From: Lepidonotus clava
Lineage: Eukaryota > Annelida > Polychaeta > Phyllodocida > Polynoidae
Length of the DNA: 64,000 nt
Direction of reading: 5' to 3'
NCBI GenBank assembly: GCA_936440205.1
Contig: OW387150.1
Coordinates: 37,258,295-37,322,294 of the forward strand
Of the stretch, positions 58,001 through 64,000 are shown piece by piece. Numbering within the stretch: position 1 is the stretch's first letter; the number at the start of each line of letters is the position of its first letter. The notes under the pieces were generated by a model. The model was given only the letters and a program-made list of their open reading frames with translations. It did no database searches and was not told the origin of the DNA. The position numbers and the translations under genes were made by a program.

Positions 58001-59633
58001 AGCTTGAATTTGGTCAGAATATTGAGGATTGTTTAGGTTGTATTATGCTCTCTGTATGCAAGATAAAGTATCATAATTGAAAATCTATTGTTCCAGTTTG
58101 TAACATGTTTAATAGCATATTTTCCAGTTACTGTTATCAGGACGATATATACATACAGAGGTAAAATAAACACTGCACCACCTCCCTGGGCTCAATCACT
58201 TTTAATGCTGTAGCAGTATTAGGCCTATAGGCCTATATAGGTCTAGGCCTTTACTGCCTAAATTGATCAACTTAAACATAATTATTCAAATTCCTTATGT
58301 ATAATCTAACTGGAAATACCGAAGAATTTGGTTATGTTTACTTTCAATAAAAATTGAAAAGTTCTAAAGAACTAAGCAAATAGAGGCTGTACTCATTACA
58401 GGAAACCACAATGCTTATGGAAACTCAAAATATTCTTTATACCTTACATCAATAGGCCGAAGTAATATTACTTCAGTATTATGTTTAACCAATACATTTA
58501 TATTACTAAGAAGGGATTTAAGTTAATTTCATTAATCTATTCTATTTGTCAGATGTTTATACTTGATATAAGTTATAGGCCTACTATGCATCTGGTATGT
58601 GTACCCCATCGGGAGGGATGTCTCAGAGAAAATTGTTCCCTGGTAGATAGATCGCCACTGATAGTGGCAACTGGAAAATACCATATTGAACAATTATTAT
58701 TGGTTGTGAATGAACCATTATCACTGGCAGGACATGAGATAGGTCTTAATTGTCTCTCAAATTATTTTTTACATTTTCCTTAGGACCAATTGCTCTGTCT
58801 AGTGACCTCCTTCAGAACATTCTGTCTGGTGCCCCTGGCATGGCACGAATCAATTCCGCTCTGATGAACGGACTTACCCTTACTGAAATAAGTACCACTC
58901 GACCCGTCTTTGACAATACTGCATCCAACAGGATGGCTGTCATTGTATGGTCCAGTGTAGGAGCAGCTATAGGACTTGTGCTGGTGATAGCTGTGGGATT
59001 GCTTATCAATTCACTCTCAAGGTAGGTCTCTCAAAACTGAGAACTGTTGATATATTGCTAAGGAAATCATTGTATTCATCATTAATTGGTTTCCTCAAAG
59101 AGAATTATACCATTAATATATCTAGTTTTCTTGAAAGATGACATTCATCTTGAATGTGTAACACTATTCTAAATTAGATATAATAAGGTAATTGATTAAG
59201 ATTTCTTTTTGATACTGCATTTCAACTAGACTGAAAATATATTCTGCCCGTTTTTCACTGACACTATGTTTGAGTTTTTTTATACATACTATTGTCATCT
59301 TGTAAAGAAATCTTCTCATGCTCACAAAATTATTGCTGAACATACTGTTTTCCATGCCCTAAACTGAGACTCTTTCTTTGTTATAGGTCATTAAATACGG
59401 TTGAACAGGGACTGCTGACCATACAACGCAGACCACTTGGTCTAAGAATGGTTCCAAGGAGAGGATTCCCTGGACGACCACCTGGACCACCATTCCCTGG
59501 CTTGGTAAGACCTCCACCTCCAAGGCTTCCTATACAGTTCCAGAGAAACAACATTGCTCCTCGCAGACCTGTACCTTTTCTTGGTAGCGCCGGCTTTCGT
59601 TTTACACCTAGATTGAGACCTTTTGCAATTTAA
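45116..59633 (+). CDS. Predicted single-pass membrane mucin with duplicated aromatic modules
   Basis: Fourteen exons whose phases agree at all 13 junctions give 3,267 nt, or 1,088 residues: 45,116-46,055; 46,238-46,314; 47,137-47,192; 49,500-49,603; 50,001-50,606; 50,789-50,865; 51,893-51,948; 54,577-54,680; 55,079-55,594; 56,112-56,170; 57,009-57,091; 57,821-57,924; 58,784-59,021; 59,387-59,633. Order: hydrophobic start (about 1-23, possible signal peptide), 21 Ser/Thr repeats (34-264), Tyr/Phe-rich module (314-392), CC...CC module with NxT sequons, Thr-rich linker, second aromatic module (595-673), second CC module, SEA-like segment (846-965), helix (979-1002), Pro/Arg tail. Probably a cell-surface mucin with the tail in the cytoplasm. 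The N-terminus is least certain: an acceptor-like AG at 45,089-45,090 suggests an upstream 5' UTR exon. I recognise no named family. Confidence 0.75.
45215..45907 (+). repeat. 33-bp coding minisatellite (PTDTSMSTATS x21)
   Basis: Twenty-one exact-length 33-bp units, consensus PTDTSMSTATS, each with at least one Met. There is no unit-length indel, so frame is kept throughout; most changes are at synonymous or conservative sites. Ser/Thr/Pro density suits mucin-type O-glycosylation. Confidence 0.95.
46238..46314 (+). CDS. Aromatic exon a1
   Basis: Completes the split Tyr codon and reads LACIFYLYYYFRLPFF then YYYWFIRFL, phase 1 in and phase 0 out, donor gtaggt. Identical in the second copy (50,789-50,865). 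The frame is forced by the flanking exon phases; another frame would look like a membrane helix but does not connect. Confidence 0.7.
47137..47192 (+). CDS. Aromatic exon a2
   Basis: Reads LDYILIPLLTYYSYFFCP plus GG of a split Gly. The two differences from the second copy (CTT/CTG and TAC/TAT) are both synonymous in this frame, which supports it. Confidence 0.72.
48484..49411. repeat. 29-bp intronic minisatellite, copy 1
   Basis: Unit close to CTCCACAACCCATGGGGGGC plus TCCCCAGGC, repeated about 30 times in the intron between aromatic exons a2 and a3. Each unit contains the palindrome CCCATGGG and hence an ATG on both strands, which generates spurious open frames. Confidence 0.93.
49500..49603 (+). 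CDS. Aromatic exon a3
   Basis: Reads GGVVFGYGFYFYRGPFRHLF then AFELFIRCTPQLAA, phase 2 in, phase 1 out. The other two frames have stops. The second copy (54,577-54,680) differs by F/Y, E/Q and T/A. Confidence 0.75.
50001..50606 (+). CDS. CC-module exon, chimeric with exon 1 tail
   Basis: Reads DEPNALPAGAFGAVPLN at the start, then LDLCCMDESFNITTLCCNAT with five NxT sequons in the module, three DTGQTSTP-type repeats, and at about 50,420 switches to the exon 1 tail (PTDTSMSTTT to AAPQTGF). It uses the exon 1 donor and phase, so splicing into the second aromatic module stays in frame. Confidence 0.8.
50339..50422 (+). repeat. 24-bp coding repeat (DTGQTSTP), three units plus partial
   Basis: GACACGGGTCAAACCTCTAC plus ACCA units in frame. 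The block is cut by the recombination junction; the second copy keeps five units. Confidence 0.9.
50789..50865 (+). CDS. Aromatic exon b1
   Basis: Same 77-nt sequence as 46,238-46,314, with the same acceptor and gtaggt donor. Confidence 0.7.
51106..51311. other. 205-bp indel between duplication copies
   Basis: Present only in copy 2, between matching sequence CTAAT...CATAA and CTGATAAATTAAC. It may be an insertion or the ancestral state lost from copy 1. No clear inverted termini. Confidence 0.6.
51893..51948 (+). CDS. Aromatic exon b2
   Basis: LDYILIPLLTYYSYFFCP again, phase 0 in and 2 out. Confidence 0.72.
53284..54488. repeat. 29-bp intronic minisatellite, copy 2
   Basis: Same unit family as 48,484-49,411 and same intron position, but about 280 bp longer; array length changed after the duplication. 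Confidence 0.93.
54577..54680 (+). CDS. Aromatic exon b3
   Basis: GGVVFGYGFYYYRGPFRHLF then AFQLFIRCAPQLAA; open only in the frame required by its neighbours. Confidence 0.75.
55079..55594 (+). CDS. Second CC-module exon
   Basis: Carries the same CC...CC module as the 50,001 exon, then five DTGQTSTP-like units (55,417-55,536) and a Thr-rich end, MAIPATTTT. It represents the original, non-chimeric 3' end of this exon; donor gtactt in phase 1. Confidence 0.82.
56112..56170 (+). CDS. SEA-like segment, exon 1 of 4
   Basis: ETAVFLTIRGPNIMGNVDAG, the likely first beta strand. Acceptor at 56,110-56,111 and donor gtatgt at 56,171. Phase agrees on both sides. Confidence 0.65.
57009..57091 (+). CDS. 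SEA-like segment, exon 2 of 4
   Basis: RPALVTAIQETVNEYCMEND then GSCCPGT; an amphipathic helix followed by a Cys pair. Acceptor TCTTTCAG. Confidence 0.78.
57599..57629 (+). repeat. (CTTTGT)n microsatellite
   Basis: About five hexamer units in the intron. Confidence 0.9.
57821..57924 (+). CDS. SEA-like segment, exon 3 of 4
   Basis: AGMVADTGVGLSFVEQNTT, then LGTYRVDVMVDCGS; two strands and an NTT sequon. Acceptor TATTTTCCAG, donor gtacag. Confidence 0.8.
58784..59021 (+). CDS. SEA-like end and transmembrane helix exon
   Basis: Helix IALSSDLLQNILSG, then LTLTEISTTRPVF, then the membrane segment AVIVWSSVGAAIGLVLVIAV with GLLI. The hydrophobic run of about 24 residues is followed by NSLSR, consistent with a type I single-pass orientation. 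Confidence 0.85.
59387..59633 (+). CDS. Cytoplasmic tail exon and stop
   Basis: An 81-residue Pro/Arg/Phe-rich tail including GRPPGPPFPG and RPPPPRLP, the latter fitting an SH3-binding pattern (+xxPxxP). TAA at 59,631-59,633. No enzyme motif seen. Confidence 0.8.
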
Positions 59634-60522
59634 GTCCTCCAAATCTACCTTTACAAGTTCCTTTACCATATGAAAGGAATTACAGTATTAGGAAGACCCA
59701 TAAACCTTTCAATGGACCAAAACACTGATTCATGACTGGATTTTATAGACCATTCTAAGACTACCTGTACAATATTTTGTACTCCTCAGACTCATACCAT
59801 ATTTTTTCTTCCAGAATTTCTTTTCTTACTGTTAATGAATTTTGACATACTCATAACGCTATCAGTAACAGTTCTCCCAATTTAACATTCAGTTAACATG
59901 CCTGGTAATTTTTTACATTCATAGACAAGTTATGTGTATACCATGAAGATGCAGAAATATCCACTTTGATCTTTTTTAATCAATACAGTCTATTGCCATA
60001 TTGAAAGAACTAAACTATGGTTTTAGGAGCAATTTGACTCATTATATTACAAAAAAAAACTACTAAAGCAATTTTATGAAGATTCCCCCAAATTTTTATT
60101 AGTCATGTACTCTCCAGTGTAAAGCTACTGATATTTGTGATTCTAATTCATCCTTTTGAAGGAACCACATCTCATGTTGCATGGACTTGGCTGTTTTTAT
60201 CTATATATCGCTGGTTAGTAAAAGGAGTTTTGAAAAACAGAGTTATGATTTGAATCTGTATTAGAATATGCTGGGGATGGGGGTTCTTAGGGTGGCCTTA
60301 CAACCAAGCCAGGGTTTTTATGGATAGAGGCTGTATTGCACTCTGTAACTTGAGCTGCAATGTTTGTTACATTGATTACAATACAGCAAAGAATAATTGT
60401 TTTAATTTGGCAAATAGTGGGGTTTTACACATGGCTAAAACATTATATTTCCCATATGTGTGAATTGTCTGGGAAATTGTCATATTGTACCCATATTGCA
60501 CAGTGTAATACTTCATTAAAGC
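59634..60522. other. 3' flank of the mucin gene
   Basis: Probably includes the 3' UTR. I saw no AATAAA close to the stop, so the transcript end is not placed. Confidence 0.4.
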
Positions 60523-60588
60523 ACCCAGCCAGGGTCTGCATAGTTTCCCTACAATCCTGTAGGAAACCTATGCAGACCCTGGCTGGGT
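60523..60588. mobile_element. Short hairpin MITE, ACCCAGCCAGGGTCTGC termini
   Basis: ACCCAGCCAGGGTCTGCATAG on the left and its inverse on the right, loop of about 12 bp. 66 bp in total. The ACCCAGCC start resembles the 35,438 family. Confidence 0.75.
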
Positions 60589-61530
60589 ATAACACAACAT
60601 GAGGTTTGGTTTAACCCAGAAGAGGTGTTTAGATGATGTACTGTTACTTAGTATCTTTCAATGTGAGAGTACTTGTGAAATTGATGGTCCAATGATTAAA
60701 TAACAAGGACTTTAATCACAAGAAATAAGCATACTTACAGTGGAAACAAAAACTATAACCAGATATTGAACAGTTTGATCTTTATTTTCAAATATTAATT
60801 TTAAGAGCCAAACCTGTGAATGATTTATCCAATCCTACCAACTCATTGATGCAAGCATTGCCTGAAAGATATGGTGCTTCTTAACTTCAAGATAAAGTCA
60901 TAGCTAAATCTGTAACCGCTGATTGTGACAAGGTTCCCTACATTCACTTGATCTAAGTAAGGCAGGTGACTTGGTGACACTGCAACAAAAAGGAGTCATA
61001 GTGAACCAATTATCTGACACATCCAATATATCTCTGTGTGATCTTTGTGTCACATCTATGCACCCTGCACCTAGTCACTTACAGCAAATGCAAATTTTGA
61101 TGTTTTCAACCTTCCAATAACTTTATTAGAAATGTATGTTGAATGTGATTTATTTGACAGCATACATTTATTGGATTTCAAAAAAGTTCTCTTCAGAGAA
61201 AAAAATGTTAGTTTACATATTGTATTCTGATGGAAAAAATATTATATTTTTGTTAACATGTCATTTGATTAGGCAGTGTGTGGCAGGGTAAATCAGGAGG
61301 TGTGAATAGGCCCTCTGACTGTGTTACTTAGGGGCTGTATATCAATCATGTATGGATCAAGTTAGGGAGTGTTAGACCTTGATACAATGTCATGTGTTCT
61401 TCATGTGTTGGCACAGTTATATTCTCTTTACAAAAGAAAGAAAATGTAACTGTATTTAAGTACAGTTTTTGTGTGTTCATGTCAAATCATGTTCCAAACA
61501 AAACAAAAAATGCAGTATTTTCATATTATT
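60589..61530. other. Non-coding sequence
   Basis: AT-rich, no gene seen. Confidence 0.35.
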
Positions 61531-61740
61531 ATACGTCGGTGCACACGTCCTAAGCGATCATCGCATGTTACGCGTCATTTGGTATGCGAGAGTGTCCCGC
61601 ACGCTGCTGCAGTGACATTCTCCCTGAGGCACCCCCAAACACGCGGGCTGGGCCGAGAGCCGGGACAGAGTGGTCGTCACTACGGCAACCAAGGTGAAGG
61701 ACATTCACTGATTCAGCTTACGGCGAACGTCGTAGCTTGT
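61531..61740. promoter_or_regulatory. CpG-rich patch, possible promoter
   Basis: Many CpGs (ACGTCGG, GCGATCATCGC, ACGCGTC, CACGCGGG, GGCGAACGTCG) within 210 bp of an otherwise CpG-poor, AT-rich stretch. GTCACTACGGCAACC at 61,676-61,690 resembles an RFX X-box. No adjoining exon is recognised, so the gene and direction are unknown. Confidence 0.3.
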
Positions 61741-62045
61741 TCATTTGCTAACTTTGGCACTTTCCAACGGATTTTATTTTTATTTTTTTTCAATTGATCA
61801 CAAAAATAGTGTCCCCGTACGTTTAATGTACAATAAATTCATGAAAATACATTTTTATGTACAATTTCGCATGTTTTACTACGGGAGAGCAGAACAACAA
61901 GCCCAGTGAGTATTCTTCATCCTGCACGGAGCTCTGCAGCAGTGCAAGCAGGCCGTTTAGTATTCTGTGATACCAACACACTTTGAAATTCTGTCTAATT
62001 TATGCTATTTTCGATGTTTTACATATAAATTTGACATATAATAAA

Positions 62046-62152
62046 AGGAAAACAGCACTCGGATGATGGGATAAGGCAGGATACTCACTGGGGATAAAAA
62101 TTTATCCCCAGCTCGTATCCTGCCTTATCCCACATCCTCATGCAGTTTTCCT
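62046..62152. mobile_element. Near-palindromic hairpin MITE
   Basis: Arms include GGAAAAC, GGGATAAGGCAGGATAC and GGGGATAAA on the left with inverse blocks on the right, loop of about 2 bp at 62,099-62,100. About 107 bp. Confidence 0.8.
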
Positions 62153-62694
62153 ATAGTATTTTTATATTTTCACATCTATGGATCACACTGCTCAACCTGG
62201 TTGGTAATGATACTGTAGGTTGTAAAATATGAGTAACAATTATATACAATTTATATGGATATTGATATGAAATTATAATTGCTTTGTGATAGATTATATT
62301 GTACCTTACATTGGTATTACTTGGTGGGGATGTTAACTGTAGGACAGTTGAATAGATTATTATTGGATCAACATCATGTCTTTACAATCTTATTAAAAGT
62401 TTATCAGTATATATAAAATTATTGTACTGACCGGTTTGCCTTCTACAGTTATGAAGATTTATCAATGTGGTGTTGATTTTGGAAAGGATAGATTTAGGTA
62501 GTAAAAAATATTGACAATTATGTTACATCATGACCAAACCAATGACTGACAATGAATCTTAAACATAGGGACCATGGACATTTTTGTTTTGCATAGTTCC
62601 GAATGACTTTCAAAGCATGCTCCTTAACTTTATTTGGTTAGTTATAGTATTTGTACTATGTCAGTAAAAATGGCTAGGTACTTGGCCTTTGGTT
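62153..62694. other. Non-coding sequence
   Basis: No feature recognised. Confidence 0.3.
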
Positions 62695-62801
62695 CCCAGC
62701 CAAGGAAGTGATATTACAGAATGTTCTCATAATGTCACAGAGTATCACAAAATGTTATCAGAACATTACACATGTGAACATTCCGTCCCTTCTTGGCCCG
62801 G
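62695..62801. mobile_element. Short MITE, CCCAGCCAAGGAAG termini
   Basis: CCCAGCCAAGGAAG and the near-inverse CCCTTCTTGGCCCGG bracket AACATT/AATGTT-rich sequence. Related in its start and in ACAGAATGTT motifs to 35,438-36,079. Confidence 0.5.
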
Positions 62802-64000
62802 TTGTATTTATTCAGACAGACTATAGGCTATGACATTATAGGATGCCAATATGATGTGCTGGATGAACATTTAATCACTGGCCAATATTACCTTTTATAG
62901 TTTGCGCAATTTATAATGTTAATTAAGATTAGGGGGAAAAAAGGATTGGAAAGGCATTTTAGTTGACATTCATGACTGGCCAACTGGTAACTATTCAGTG
63001 TGGGTTTCAATATGTGTTTTCTCAATAAGTGGCTGTGACTTTCATAAAAAAGTAGGGATGCTATTCCGAAATAACCTCAAATGGGTATTGACCAATGTAT
63101 GTACTTTTTTCACAAAAACTATTTCAATTGTTGTGCTCAATCTATGAAATGCTTACCAGTGATAGATGGGTTATAAACAAAAAGCCTGGAGCTATTTGAC
63201 TGTCCTGAAAATCATTTAAAATAAAACTAACATTCGAACTTTGGATTTGCGTCTCATTTCAAATGGTTTATTCTCATGATGTGTTCCAATAGTTCAATAA
63301 CTAACTTCTTCAAGTATATCATACATGTACATTTGGTAATTCCATTATACTACACTGTTACTAAAAAACAATACGAAAGAATATGAAAGAAATTTCATTC
63401 AAACAAAGTGTCAACAATCTATCGTAAAAAAATGATTAGACCAGGGTAGAAAAAACAATACAGCATATAATACGGTGAATATGGATACTGGATACAAAAA
63501 AGAGCCCCCAGGGCAGCAACAATTAGGGACAGCATTACTGAACAAGAACTCATAATACCGAAGAGTTTACAGTCAAAAGTACATGTCCAAGCTAATTTTA
63601 TCAATTTGTCATGGAATAACTTGATGAATAAGTCCATCAACTTTGTTTACATAAAGTCACCATGTTTTATTCCAGCTCAGGATACATAGAAATAACTGTG
63701 TAATTGTTCATTGAAATAACAATTTATTGGAAGTGATAAAATGTTTATAGAAAGTGGTTTGCGATTTAAACCATTATTGGTATGAATCAACTGAGATAGG
63801 GATCACCAGAAGTAACTAAGATCAAAAGAGAAAAGACCCATAGGAATTCTGATTTAACTTCCATGGAAGAAAAAGGTATGATATGGTGCTACGGAAACAC
63901 AACTAAAGGCGGGTTTGGGCTGACAAGATAACAAACCTAGATTTATTTCCAGGATACACTACAATAATAATATGATAAATACAAAAACCTTCCAGTACAT
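62802..64000. other. Non-coding window end
   Basis: No supported gene. A + strand frame around 63,490-63,640 has a faint LINE-like look (QKRAPRAATIRD) but is too weak to call. Confidence 0.3.

Noticed and set aside
61471-61797. 108-codon + strand frame over the CpG-rich patch
   Set aside because: No splice context or recognisable domain; openness follows from the GC-rich composition.
63419-63640. Minus strand 73-codon frame and an opposite LINE-like QKRAPRAA frame
   Set aside because: The similarity to LINE polymerase is too faint, and no LWNSLP motif is present.

Overview
This is a eukaryotic window: AT-rich, intron-rich and dense with small DNA-transposon remnants, minisatellites and a few LINE, SINE and LTR fossils. 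All supported genes have GT-AG introns. The UBXN4 exons aligned from memory to the human protein point to an animal, most likely an invertebrate. The species cannot be fixed from the sequence alone. All supported genes are on the + strand. Region 1 (1-28,240) is a tandem array of UBXN4 (UBX domain protein 4, an ER-membrane p97/VCP adaptor). Copy D (14,162-26,955) is the only one with N-terminal exons. Upstream lie three 3'-partial copies: A (last exon at 149-257), B (505 to about 5,690, UBX exons to stop, one frameshift) and C (about 5,690 to 8,233, coiled-coil and first UBX exon). A spacer of about 5.7 kb between C and D carries an orphan terminal coding exon of an unrecognised gene (13,207-13,383) and MITEs. 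Intron 1 of copy D holds an inverted 29-30 bp minisatellite. Region 2 (28,240-45,090) has no convincing gene. It holds a pogo/Tigger-like MITE, two related solo-LTR-like fossils, LINE 3' scraps, hairpin MITEs and a MITE family with 3-bp CTG/CAG target duplications, one copy of which sits inside another. Region 3 (45,116-59,633) is the most interesting locus. A 14-exon reading frame, in phase across all 13 introns, encodes a predicted 1,088-residue single-pass membrane mucin that I do not recognise. The order is: possible signal peptide; 21 eleven-residue Ser/Thr/Met repeats; an extremely Tyr/Phe-rich module; a CC...CC N-glycosylated module; Thr-rich linker; a second aromatic module and second CC module; an SEA-like juxtamembrane segment; a transmembrane helix; a Pro/Arg-rich tail. 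The middle arose by a tandem, in-frame duplication of about 4.5-5 kb through recombination between two Thr-rich coding repeats, which left a chimeric exon with its junction visible at about 50,420-50,430. The same intron of each duplicate carries a 29-bp minisatellite of different length. Region 4 (59,634-64,000) is non-coding as far as I can see, with hairpin MITEs and one CpG-rich patch (61,531-61,740) that could be a promoter.
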